From an uncultured Eubacteriales bacterium (lineage in GTDB: Bacteria; Bacillota; Clostridia; Oscillospirales; Acutalibacteraceae): a stretch of DNA of 64,000 nucleotides. The stretch is taken from NCBI GenBank assembly GCA_910584745.1, contig CAJUDG010000002.1, positions 1-64,000 on the forward strand. The letters run 5' to 3'. Of the stretch, positions 8,646-16,499 are shown one piece after another (positions within the stretch are counted from its first letter, which is position 1; every line of letters begins with the position of its first letter). The notes beneath the pieces were generated by a model. It was given only the letters and a program-made list of their open reading frames with translations, ran no database searches and was not told the DNA's origin. A program made the translations under genes and the position numbers.

Positions 8646-8790
8646 GAAGTGTTTCTCCTTTCTGCTTCTGGCCGCTGTCAATGTCCTTCTGGATGGTTTT
8701 AGCTTCGGGCGGGTCCCGGCTGAAGCCGGGAACCTGTTTCATGAATGACTCATAGGCCCTGTCGGTTTTGTTTTCTGTAAAGTTAGGCAC
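8629..8790 (-). CDS. Small element protein (53 aa), GTG start
   Basis: 53-residue reading frame beginning VPNFTENKTDRAYESFMKQV at a GTG (8790) with GGAGG 8 nt upstream. It overlaps the DUF4240 start by 17 nt. It looks like the first gene of the packed accessory operon. Composition is charged and hydrophilic, with no recognisable domain. It is real if the strong ribosome site is used. Confidence 0.55.
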   Translation of the reverse strand: MPNFTENKTDRAYESFMKQVPGFSRDPPEAKTIQKDIDSGQKQKGETLHDKSE

Positions 8791-8825
8791 TTTACATCCC
8801 TCCTTGCTTTTTTTCTCTGGAAACG

Positions 8826-8880
8826 CAAAAGAGGGACCAAAGATTTCTCTTTGATCCCTCTCAAAAAATTTTTTGCTTTT
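8826..8880. terminator. Strong bidirectional-type hairpin
   Basis: GAGGGACCAAAGA pairs with TCTTTGATCCCTC (about 8831-8860) and is followed on the plus strand by a run of A and T. It lies upstream of the accessory operon and may insulate it from the tRNA side. Confidence 0.6.
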
Positions 8881-8998
8881 CTTTTGCTCCGGCTTGCTTT
8901 TTGCTAACCACGCAGGTTCAGATCCCAAAATCAGGGGTGGCATCCCCAAAAACACGTCACACTGTGACGGCCCTTTTGGGGCCCTCTGAACGCTCAAA

Positions 8999-9023
8999 AA
9001 CCGCGCCGTTGCGCGGTTTTTTG
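8999..9023 (-). terminator. Terminator downstream of tRNA-Gly
   Basis: CCGCGC-CGTT-GCGCGG hairpin (about 9002-9017) with A/T runs on both sides, so it can work in both directions. On the minus strand it lies ~35 nt past the tRNA 3' end. Confidence 0.7.
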
Positions 9024-9052
9024 GGGATGGCATCTGTTAAGATGCGTAAACA

Positions 9053-9126
9053 TGGAGCGGGCGAAGGGAATCGAACCCTCGTATTCAGCTTGGGAAGCTG
9101 ATGTTCTGCCATTGAACTACGCCCGC
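9053..9126 (-). tRNA. tRNA-Gly (anticodon CCC)
   Basis: Cloverleaf on the minus strand: acceptor GCGGGCG (9126-9120) pairs with CGCCCGC (9063-9057); anticodon stem TCAGC/GCTGA around loop TTCCCAA gives anticodon CCC; T arm GAGGGTTCGATTCCCTT. Discriminator U and an encoded CCA (9055-9053) are present. A UAG/UUC D-loop region precedes the anticodon arm. It sits at the boundary of the accessory segment, a usual location for island insertion, though no att repeat was found. Confidence 0.95.
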
Positions 9127-9640
9127 AGATAACTACTTTTATAATTATACTCCTGCAAATGTGAATTGTCAATAGGCAGATGGATTTTTTCAAAAAACTG
9201 CAAGCATTGCAATCAGGTTACACAAGGTCAAACCACCTGTGCAGCCTGATTTTTTGCAAAGAAATGGGAAAACGACGAACCGAGGGTGAAAAATCTCGCG
9301 GAAATAAAGGTGCTTGACATACGCGGATCTCAACCGGCAGCCCGCATACAACCCCGTTCTTGTCCAGCAAAGGTTATAGGGGAACTTTAGGCGTCGCGGT
9401 AAAGGAAGCGGCGGGAACGGCTGCACGGCAGCTGGACGACGGCTGGACACTTGGAGTGAATAGACTTTGCACCGGCGGGAGCTGCAACGCCTGTTTTATG
9501 CTATATGCCGCCGCGCGGCGAGCCCCCCGCGCTAGGGGACATAAATGGCTTGTGACATGCTCCCTGTACACGGAGAGCGGGGCAAGCTTACTAAATAAAG
9601 CAATTATGACGTTTCCCCTGCATTTTGGAGCTTACTTATA
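9127..9640. other. Gene-poor spacer
   Basis: About 500 bp without a convincing gene. Short open frames occur but lack ribosome sites and recognisable motifs. No tRNA or repeat was recognised. It separates the tRNA from the IS110-type element. Confidence 0.5.
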
Positions 9641-9669
9641 TATACCATACCTCGTATAATAAGTTTATA

Positions 9670-9985
9670 AGATAATAAATCAGGTACCAGCAGGCCGTAA
9701 GATACCCGTGGTACAATAGCTGTAGGACAGCAGGGTAAGTTCTACACCATCCGGTAGAACCGCAAGGTTGCTACAAATAAAGTCCGTTCCCCTGAGCCGG
9801 AAGTAAACTGCAGACTCACTGGCTGTTTGCCGGACTGAGGGGGCCGCTGGGACAGGCAGTGGAGGGAATCGCATTGGCCGCACTCCGGAATGATTTTAAT
9901 ACGCGAGGTAGTTGACGTTCCGGATTATCATGGGTATCTTACAGCCTGTTGGTCCTCTAATCCCACCCCCGAGGAGGTGAAAATT
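9670..9985 (+). ncRNA. Candidate IS110 bridge-RNA region (5' non-coding end)
   Basis: IS110-subgroup elements carry a long non-coding 5' end that is transcribed as a bridge RNA pairing with donor and target DNA. Here ~300 bp precede the transposase. They contain a perfect GCAA-tetraloop hairpin (9754-9774: GTAG-A-ACC/GGT-TG-CTAC), then a long stem with an internal loop: CCCCT (9789-9793) and CCGG (9797-9800) pair with CCGG (9830-9833) and AGGGG (9838-9842), leaving a ~29-nt open loop. This layout resembles bridge-RNA guide loops. The boundaries are guesses and no terminal dinucleotides were defined. Confidence 0.45.
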
Positions 9986-10978
9986 GTGAATCAATTATTC
10001 GTTGGTATTGATGTGGGAAGCCGTGGGAACACAGCCTATCTCATGCGGCCTGATGGGGAAAAATACAGCAATTTTACTGTACAGAACAACCGTGGCGGTG
10101 CTAAAATACTAATAGATAAAATTGTGTCGGCACTCACCACGATGGGCTTGGAACAGGTTGTGATTGGCATGGAAGCCACCGGCATCTACGGGGAGAATCT
10201 CGCGTACGCTCTCCGGGAGGACGGCACCCTGGGCCGGTTCCGGCGCAAGATCCATGTGCTTAACCCCAAGCAGGTCAGCAAGTTCAAGGAATCCTACCCC
10301 GAACTGCCCAAGAACGATGGCGTGGATGCTTTGAAACTGTGGACGAGCTGGCTTACGCCGATTTGGATGAACTTACAGCTTTCATTAATAAGAAAGGGAC
10401 GCAACTTCGCCGACCCTGCCGCAAAAGCCAAAGCTATCCAGATTGCCGCAAGAAACTCTTACCGTCTGCCCATCACTGTAAATAACTCCGTCAACCAGGC
10501 AACGTCGGTTTGTATCGCAACCATGCGGGCGTTGGAAAAGCAAATCAAGGTTCTTGACAAACAAATTGAACAGATATTTGCTATTATTCCAAACACCCTG
10601 ACCTCTGTTCCCGGTATCGGAAAAGTCTATTCTGCCGGTATCATCGCTGAGATTGGAGACATCAACCGTTTTCAGTCCCAGGCTTTTGTCGCCAAATATG
10701 CCGGTCTCGTCTGGAAACGGCACCAGTCCGGTGAGTTCGAGGCCCAGAACACCCGCCTCATTAAGTCCGGCAACCGTTTCCTACGCTATTACCTGCTGGA
10801 AGCCGCCAACTCTGTGAGAAGATGCGACTCCGAGTTTAGGCGATACTATGACTTGAAATATAAGCAGGTCAACAAGTTCCAGCACAAACGCGCACTCGCT
10901 TTAATTGCCAGAAAACTGGTTCGGCTCGTCTTTCGACTGCTGAAGGATGGGCGGAACTACATACCGCCGGAAGGCTGA
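9986..10978 (+). pseudogene. IS110-family transposase with internal deletion
   Basis: 330-residue frame from a GTG with GAGGAGGTG upstream. It retains the N-terminal DEDD (RuvC-like) residues: GIDVG Asp, VIGMEATG Glu, NDGVDA Asp pair. It also keeps the C-terminal Transposase_20 part (LTSVPGIGKVYSAGIIAEIG ... KSGNRFLRYYLLEAAN) with the conserved Ser. Typical proteins are ~400 residues. Here the region after NDGVDA (10329) is missing and the next ~21 codons are read out of frame: another frame gives FETVDELAYADLDELTAFIN, the expected family sequence, before the frame is restored near 10398. So a deletion of some 80 codons plus a compensating shift has occurred, and activity is doubtful. It belongs with the non-coding segment upstream. 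Confidence 0.8.
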
Positions 10979-11297
10979 GTACCGACTCTCCTTCCGGATC
11001 GACTTGGCCCTGTTCAAAAAATCTAAGGGGCAGGGCCTGAGTTGGTGTTGCCTTTTTGTTGCTATGGCATACCTTTTTCACCGCTTTTCTTTAGATTTTT
11101 ATTTCATTTCTCTATTGACTTCTTCCTTGAATTTACTTTTGCACTTTCTTGTGCTCTTTTTACTCTTTTGGAGGCTTCTCACTGGTGTAAAGGGCACTTC
11201 TCCTTGCGGCTTCTCTCATCTTTTCAACCTTTTCTTATTATTTGACTTTAAAAAATGGGGGTAAAGCCGCCATAACATAAAAAAGTAAACTTACCCC
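10979..11297. other. Pyrimidine-rich spacer after the IS110-type gene
   Basis: No gene is recognised. From about 11040 to 11240 the plus strand is strikingly T/C rich (its complement A/G rich), unlike the flanking high-GC genes. It contains short broken frames only. The right end of the IS is probably in the first part, but no terminal repeat could be placed. Confidence 0.4.
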
Positions 11298-11326
11298 TTG
11301 ACTTTCTCTAAAGCTGGTGATATGAT
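11298..11326 (+). promoter_or_regulatory. Sigma-A promoter for the ABC exporter leader
   Basis: TTGACT (11298-11303), 17-nt spacer, TATGAT (11321-11326). The predicted start near 11333 leaves a ~150-nt leader before the ABC gene. Confidence 0.8.
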
Positions 11327-11359
11327 ACTGACAACCGTCATTAACAGTAAGCAGAATAT

Positions 11360-11485
11360 ATGCCCCTGCCCGTGTACGTTGCGCGGGCGATGGCGCAGTA
11401 TCGCTCCCGCCCCGAAAGGCCAACCCGTGTCTGTGGCTCTTTTGCGGCTGGCCGTACTGCGTTTTTTAATGCAAGCGAGGTACTT
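11360..11485 (+). promoter_or_regulatory. Attenuator-like leader with leader-peptide frame
   Basis: The leader encodes an open frame (MPLPVYVARAMAQYRSRPER..., in phase with the exporter) and can fold into a terminator: CGCAGTA (11394-11400) pairs with TACTGCG (11455-11461), with an inner GGCCA (11418-11422)/TGGCC (11449-11453) helix, and is followed directly by TTTTTT (11462-11467). An alternative hairpin, TGCGC (11380-11384)/GCGCA (11393-11397), would sequester the 5' arm and prevent termination. This mutually exclusive pairing plus a translated leader is the layout of ribosome-mediated attenuation used by antibiotic-resistance genes. The inducer and mechanism are inference. Confidence 0.6.
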
Positions 11486-13285
11486 ATGATGAAAAAGGAC
11501 AAAAAGAAGAAATCCAGCATCCTGCGATTCTACCCCTTTACAAAGGGCTTTCGCGGGAACCTGCTGCTGGCTATGTTCACCGTGATCATAGCCAATATCG
11601 CCAGCTTCCTCACCCCCCAGGTCATCCGGGTAACGGTGGACTCGGTGATAAACGACCAGCCCTTCAGCCTGCCGGGCTTCGTCCTCTCATGGATAGACAG
11701 CTTCGGCGGGCGGGAGGCCCTGCGCTCTCACATAATAATATGCGCGGCGGCGGCCCTGCTGTTCGCCGTGATAAACGGCGTGGCGAACTTTGTCTCCAGG
11801 ATGAATCTGGCAAAGGGCTGCGAGGGGGCGGTGGAATCCCTCAGAAACACGCTTTTCGGCCATATCCAGCGGCTGCCCTACGCGTGGCACAACAGCCATC
11901 AGACCGGGGACATTATCCAGCGCTGCACCCAGGACGTGGAGCTCATACGCAGATTTGTCAACGAGCAGCTTATGACCGTTATACACACGCTGCTGGCTAT
12001 CGCGATATCCCTCTCGCTGATGTTCACCATGAACGTGCAGCTGTCCCTGGTGGTGCTATGCTTTATCCCCCTGGTGCTGGGGTATTCCATGATATTCTTC
12101 GTGCTGGTGGGAAAGAAGTTCGATCAGGCCGACCGGACCGAGGGGGAGCTTACCGCCCTTGTGCAGGAGAACCTTACCGGCGTACGGGTGGTCCGGGCCT
12201 TTGGCCGGGAGCGCTTTGAGATAGAGCGATTCAATAAGAAGAACCAGGAGTTTGCGGATCTGTGGTCGCATCTCGGCAGGATACTGGGCGTGGACTGGGG
12301 TCTCGGAGAGATGTTCGCCGGCCTGCAGGCCCTGGTGATAATGGTGATAGGGGTGTTCTTCGTGGAGAGGGGCTCCATAACCGAGGGGGAGTTTCTGGCC
12401 TTCACCGCCTATAACTCCATGCTGGCATGGCCCGTGGCCCAGCTGGGCCGGGTGCTAAGCGAGCTCTCCAAGACCTCTATCAGCTCCACCAGACTCTTTG
12501 ACATTTTGGACGCCGCGGAGGAGACCGACTGCGAACACCCCCGCACCCCGCCCATGGACGGCGATATTGTCTTCGACCATGTGAGCTTCGGCTACGGCAG
12601 CGAGCCGGGGGTCCTGAAGGATGTGAGCTTCACCATAAAGGCGGGCACGACCTTCGGCATCTTAGGCGCTACCGGCAGCGGCAAGTCCACCCTTATGTAT
12701 CTTCTGGACAGGCTCTATGAGCTGCCGGAGGGCCAGGGGAGGATAACCGTGGGCGGCGCGGATATCAGGGACATAAAGCTCTCCCACCTGCGCCACGGCA
12801 TAGGAATGGTGCTTCAGGAGCCCTTCCTGTTCAGCAAGACCTTCAGGGAGAGCATAGCCGACGGAGCCAGGCGGTCTGACCTTGAGACCGTGAGAAAATA
12901 CGCCAGAATGGCCGTTATCGACGACGCCATCGAGGGCTTTGCCCAGGGCTATGATACCCCCATCGGCGAGCGGGGCGTGACCATCTCCGGCGGACAGAAG
13001 CAGAGGGTGGCCATAGCCCGGATGCTCATGCAGGACACGCCCATAAAGGTGTTCGACGATTCCCTGTCCGCCGTTGACATGGAGACGGACGCCAAGATCC
13101 GGCAGTCTATAAAAGAGAACGTGCACGGTACTACGATACTTATAGCGCACAGGATAACCACGCTGATGAATGCCGATCAGATACTGGTGCTGGAGAAGGG
13201 CAAAGTCGCCCAGATGGGGACACATCAGGAGCTTATCGCTCAGGATGGGATTTATAAGCGTATATATGACATGCAGAAAAGCTGA
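11486..13285 (+). CDS. ABC multidrug exporter half-transporter, degenerate NBD
   Basis: 599-residue type IV ABC exporter half (transmembrane domain ~1-330, nucleotide-binding domain ~355-595). Walker A GATGSGKST at ~394-402, Q-loop LQEPFLFS, signature SGGQKQRVAIAR at ~500, Walker B IKVFDDSLSAVD at ~520, H-loop LIAHRIT. The catalytic Glu after Walker B is Asp (VFDDS), as in the non-catalytic half of heterodimeric exporters such as LmrCD, BmrCD or EfrCD. I chose MMKK at 11486/11489 (AGCGAGG upstream) rather than the in-frame leader start at 11360. The partner subunit follows 14 nt downstream. Exports drugs or lipids; the substrate is unknown. Confidence 0.9.
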   Translation: MMKKDKKKKSSILRFYPFTKGFRGNLLLAMFTVIIANIASFLTPQVIRVTVDSVINDQPFSLPGFVLSWIDSFGGREALRSHIIICAAAALLFAVINGVANFVSRMNLAKGCEGAVESLRNTLFGHIQRLPYAWHNSHQTGDIIQRCTQDVELIRRFVNEQLMTVIHTLLAIAISLSLMFTMNVQLSLVVLCFIPLVLGYSMIFFVLVGKKFDQADRTEGELTALVQENLTGVRVVRAFGRERFEIERFNKKNQEFADLWSHLGRILGVDWGLGEMFAGLQALVIMVIGVFFVERGSITEGEFLAFTAYNSMLAWPVAQLGRVLSELSKTSISSTRLFDILDAAEETDCEHPRTPPMDGDIVFDHVSFGYGSEPGVLKDVSFTIKAGTTFGILGATGSGKSTLMYLLDRLYELPEGQGRITVGGADIRDIKLSHLRHGIGMVLQEPFLFSKTFRESIADGARRSDLETVRKYARMAVIDDAIEGFAQGYDTPIGERGVTISGGQKQRVAIARMLMQDTPIKVFDDSLSAVDMETDAKIRQSIKENVHGTTILIAHRITTLMNADQILVLEKGKVAQMGTHQELIAQDGIYKRIYDMQKS

Positions 13286-13299
13286 GGTAAGATAAATTT

Positions 13300-15135
13300 A
13301 TGGAGATAAACAAGACTGAAAACATACCAAAGGAGCGCTTCCATACTTTTAAAGTGTGGGGCAAGATGCTCCCGTACATAAAGCCGTACAGGAAATGGCT
13401 GCTGGCCATTCTGGCGGCAATGCTGACGGACGCTTTCATCGCCGTGGCCTATACGCTTATAGCCGGGTATGTGGTGGACAGGTTCGTCACGCCCCGCACC
13501 CACGAGGGGATAACCGTATTTGCGATACTTTATTCCGGCATGGTGCTGGTGAAGACCCTGTGCCAGATAGTCCTGGGCAGCATTGCCATAAAGCTGGAGA
13601 TGTACATCGGAAGGGACCTTAAAAGAGACCTTTTCACACACCTGCAGACCCTGAGCTTCTCCTACTATAACCAGACCCCCGTGGGGACCATCGTCGCAAG
13701 GGCGCTGAACGACCCGGCGCGCATTGCCGAGAGCATACCCTGGATGACGGTGGACGGAATATACTGCAGCGTGTACATCATCGTATGCCTTGGGGCCATG
13801 CTGGTGATAAACTGGCAGCTGGGGCTGCTGGTGCTGGCGGTGGTGCCGTTTATCGCGGCCTTTACCGCCTACTTTGAGAAGCATATACTGAAAATAAACC
13901 GCAAGGCCAGAAAGATAAACGCCGAGGTGACAAGGCATTATAACGAGGGCATCTCCGGCGCGAAGACCTCAAAGACCCTGGTGATAGAGGAGAAGAACCT
14001 GGACGGATTCAAGGAGGTCAGCGGGCGTATGCGCCGGACCAGCATCAAAGCGGTCATGCTGGACGCCATCTACATCCCGGTAATAGGCTTTCTGACGGCC
14101 CTTGCCGTATCCTTTATCATAACCGGCGGGGGCAATATGGCCATGGCCGGCGGCATAAGCATAGGCGAGCTTACGATCTTCGTGAACTTTGCCCTGCGCA
14201 TAGCCGACCCGGTGGGGGCCCTGGCGTATCAGGCCACACGCTTTGTGTCCACCCAGGCCAACATCGAGCGGGTGACGGAGCTTCTTGAGCTCCGGCCCCA
14301 GATAACCGACACGCCGGAGGTCGTCGAGAAGTACGGCACCTCCTTCGAGCCCAGGCGGGAAAACTGGGAGCCGTTAGAGGGGGACATCACCTTCGAGGAC
14401 GTTACGTTTATGTATCCGGACGGCCACGAGAACGTGCTGGAGCACTTCGACCTGGAGGTGCCCGCAGGGTCAACGGTGGCCATCGTGGGCGAGACGGGCG
14501 CGGGGAAATCCACCCTTGTGAACCTTGCCTGCCGGTTCTTCGAGCCCACGGGCGGGCGCATACTCATCGACGGCCGGGACTATAGAGAGCGCAGTATGCT
14601 CTGGCTTCACACCAGCATTGGATACGTTTTGCAGACCCCGCACCTGTTCTCGGGATCTGTAAAGGACAATATACGGTACGGCAGGCTGGACGCCACGGAT
14701 GAGGAGATAGAGCAGGCCGCGAAGCTTGTGAACGCCCATGACTTCATCATGAGGATGGAGAAGGGCTATGACAGCGACGTGGGCGAGGGCGGCGGCCAGC
14801 TCTCCACCGGGGAGAAGCAGCTGATAAGCTTCGCAAGGGCGGTGCTGGCCAATCCCAGGATATTCGTGCTGGACGAGGCCACGGCATCTATCGACACCAA
14901 GACCGAGGCCCTGATACAGGAGGCCATATCCACCCTATTAGAGGGCCGGACATCATTCCTTATCGCACACAGGCTCTCCACCATCCGCAAGGCGGACATG
15001 ATACTGGTGGTGCGCGACGGCAAGATAATCCAGCGGGGCACCCATAGGGAGCTGATGGAGCAGGGCGGCTATTACGCGGACCTCTATAACAAGCAGTTCG
15101 AGACGGAGAGCGCCGAGGCGGTGTTTAACGGATAA
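13300..15135 (+). CDS. ABC multidrug exporter half-transporter, catalytic NBD
   Basis: 611-residue partner subunit. Membrane domain ~20-330 with six helices. NBD with Walker A GETGAGKST at ~396-404, Q-loop LQTPHLFSG, signature LSTGEKQLISFARA at ~501, Walker B IFVLDEATASID with the intact catalytic Glu, H-loop LIAHRLSTI. Its signature motif is variant (LSTGE rather than LSGGQ), so across the dimer one ATP site is canonical (this Walker B with the partner's SGGQ) or degenerate, as usual for heterodimers. GAGGTAAG precedes the ATG. It forms an operon with the preceding half. The C-terminal tail is acidic. Confidence 0.92.
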   Translation: MEINKTENIPKERFHTFKVWGKMLPYIKPYRKWLLAILAAMLTDAFIAVAYTLIAGYVVDRFVTPRTHEGITVFAILYSGMVLVKTLCQIVLGSIAIKLEMYIGRDLKRDLFTHLQTLSFSYYNQTPVGTIVARALNDPARIAESIPWMTVDGIYCSVYIIVCLGAMLVINWQLGLLVLAVVPFIAAFTAYFEKHILKINRKARKINAEVTRHYNEGISGAKTSKTLVIEEKNLDGFKEVSGRMRRTSIKAVMLDAIYIPVIGFLTALAVSFIITGGGNMAMAGGISIGELTIFVNFALRIADPVGALAYQATRFVSTQANIERVTELLELRPQITDTPEVVEKYGTSFEPRRENWEPLEGDITFEDVTFMYPDGHENVLEHFDLEVPAGSTVAIVGETGAGKSTLVNLACRFFEPTGGRILIDGRDYRERSMLWLHTSIGYVLQTPHLFSGSVKDNIRYGRLDATDEEIEQAAKLVNAHDFIMRMEKGYDSDVGEGGGQLSTGEKQLISFARAVLANPRIFVLDEATASIDTKTEALIQEAISTLLEGRTSFLIAHRLSTIRKADMILVVRDGKIIQRGTHRELMEQGGYYADLYNKQFETESAEAVFNG

Positions 15136-15166
15136 GCGCCGCATAAGACGCAAAATATTTTGGGGC

Positions 15167-15197
15167 TTGACATGGAGCGCGGTCCAGAGCTTATAAT
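15167..15197 (+). promoter_or_regulatory. Promoter of the aldo/keto reductase gene
   Basis: TTGACA (15167-15172) and TATAAT (15192-15197), both perfect boxes but with a long 19-nt spacer. This may mean activator dependence (MerR-like promoters have 19-nt spacers), though no MerR gene is adjacent. Confidence 0.65.
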
Positions 15198-15226
15198 GGG
15201 AAAAAACACGAAAGGAAGTCAGAGCG

Positions 15227-16348
15227 ATGAAAAACTTTGGTTTCGGCCTTATGCGCCTGCCCACCACCGACCCCCAGAACGCGGGTGCCATCGACGTGGA
15301 GCAGGTCAAGAAGATGGTGGACCTGTTTATCGAAAAGGGCTTTACTTACTTCGATACCGCATGGATGTACTGCGGTTTCCAGAGCGAGCCCACTGTGAAA
15401 GAGGTGCTCACCAGCCGCTATCCCAGGGACAAGTTCACCCTGGCAAGCAAGCTGCATAACGGCTTCTTCAACAGCCTGGAGGACAGAGACGCTGTCTTTA
15501 ACGAGCAGTTAAAAAAGACCGGCGTGGAATATTTCGACTATTATATGCTCCACGGCATTGAGGCGGGCAGCTACCCCAAATATGAGCAGTTCGACTGCTT
15601 TAGCTGGCTGAAGGATAAGAAGGAGAAGGGCCTGGTGAAAACGGCGGGCATCTCCTTCCACGCCACCGCCGAACTGCTGGACGAGATACTTACTAAGTAC
15701 CCATTTATTGAATTTGTTCAGTTGCAGATAAACTATCTGGACTGGGACAGTCAGTGGATACAGTCCAAGAAGTGCTACGACGTGGCGGTGAAGCACGGCA
15801 AGTGGGTGACGGTCATGGAGCCTGTGAAGGGCGGCACTCTGGCAAAAGTCCCCTCAGAGGTGGAGGATCTGTTCAAGGCCCACGATCCCAGCCTATCCCC
15901 AGCGTCCTGGGCCATACGGTTTGCCGCCAGCCTGCCGGGGGTGAAGATGGTGCTCTCCGGCATGAGCAGCCTTGCGCAGATGGAGGACAATCTCAGCTTT
16001 ATGGAGGACTTCAAGCCCCTGACCGAGGAGGAGAAGGCCATGGTGTTCAAAGCTGGGGACATTATAAACAGCCAGATCGCCGTGCCCTGCACAGGCTGTT
16101 CCTACTGCACCGAGGGCTGCCCGCAGAAGATAGCTATACCGCAGTATTTCTCCTTGTATAACGAGGACATGCGTGAGCATTTGGAGGAGAAGGGCTGGAC
16201 GGTGAACTTCAGTAACTATGCCAATCTGACGAAGAAGTTCGGCGCGGCGAAGGACTGTGTCGAGTGTGGACAGTGCCAGGAGATGTGCCCCCAGCATCTG
16301 CCCATTATCGAGAAGCTGAAAGAGGTTTCGGCGCATTTTGACAGATAG
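15227..16348 (+). CDS. Aldo/keto reductase with C-terminal 4Fe-4S domain
   Basis: 373-residue fusion. The AKR barrel (~1-270) has the catalytic tetrad positions in FDTAWMY (Asp, Tyr), LASKLH (Lys) and YYMLHGI (His). The C-terminus has two ferredoxin-like clusters: CTGCSYCTEGCP at ~287-298 and CVECGQCQEMCP at ~343-354, expected to bind [4Fe-4S]. The family is common in anaerobes and probably couples NAD(P)H or ferredoxin to carbonyl reduction; the physiological substrate is unknown. AAAGGAAG precedes the ATG. Single-gene unit with its own promoter and terminator. Confidence 0.92.
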   Translation: MKNFGFGLMRLPTTDPQNAGAIDVEQVKKMVDLFIEKGFTYFDTAWMYCGFQSEPTVKEVLTSRYPRDKFTLASKLHNGFFNSLEDRDAVFNEQLKKTGVEYFDYYMLHGIEAGSYPKYEQFDCFSWLKDKKEKGLVKTAGISFHATAELLDEILTKYPFIEFVQLQINYLDWDSQWIQSKKCYDVAVKHGKWVTVMEPVKGGTLAKVPSEVEDLFKAHDPSLSPASWAIRFAASLPGVKMVLSGMSSLAQMEDNLSFMEDFKPLTEEEKAMVFKAGDIINSQIAVPCTGCSYCTEGCPQKIAIPQYFSLYNEDMREHLEEKGWTVNFSNYANLTKKFGAAKDCVECGQCQEMCPQHLPIIEKLKEVSAHFDR

Positions 16349-16356
16349 AAAGCAAA

Positions 16357-16385
16357 AGCCCGGCGGAGCTTTCCGCCGGGCTTTC
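16357..16385 (+). terminator. Rho-independent terminator
   Basis: GCCCGGCGG-AGCTTT-CCGCCGGGC followed by TTT, 10 nt after the reductase stop codon. Confidence 0.85.
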
Positions 16386-16438
16386 TGACATCCGAGAAGA
16401 AATGCCTCAAAGGCATAAACTCATATGCAAACCAAGTA

Positions 16439-16469
16439 TTGGACATTTCACTCCCTCCCATGCTACAAT
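16439..16469 (+). promoter_or_regulatory. Probable promoter of the first MATE gene
   Basis: TTGGAC (16439-16444) and TACAAT (16464-16469), spacer 19 nt (18 if TGGACA is used). A small palindrome ATGCCT-CAA-AGGCAT sits just upstream (about 16402-16416) and could bind a regulator. Confidence 0.5.
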
Positions 16470-16499
16470 AATCCCAGAAACCAACGGGAGGGACCGTCC

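Noticed and set aside
9053..9126. tRNA-Gly as the attachment site of the 1-8.8 kb accessory segment
   Set aside because: No repeat of the tRNA 3' end was found within the window, and no tyrosine integrase lies next to it.
9374..9571. Open frame of 65 codons on the minus strand in the spacer after the tRNA
   Set aside because: No ribosome site, Ala/Ser/Pro-rich composition typical of chance frames in GC-rich DNA, no motif.
11360..11485. Upstream ATG as the true start of the first ABC exporter half
   Set aside because: The extra 42 residues are unlike an ABC N-terminus, overlap a terminator-like structure, and the MMKK start has its own ribosome site; kept as a leader peptide instead.
15167..15197. 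MerR-regulated promoter (19-nt spacer) for the aldo/keto reductase
   Set aside because: No MerR gene or dyad between the boxes; kept as an ordinary promoter with a long spacer.
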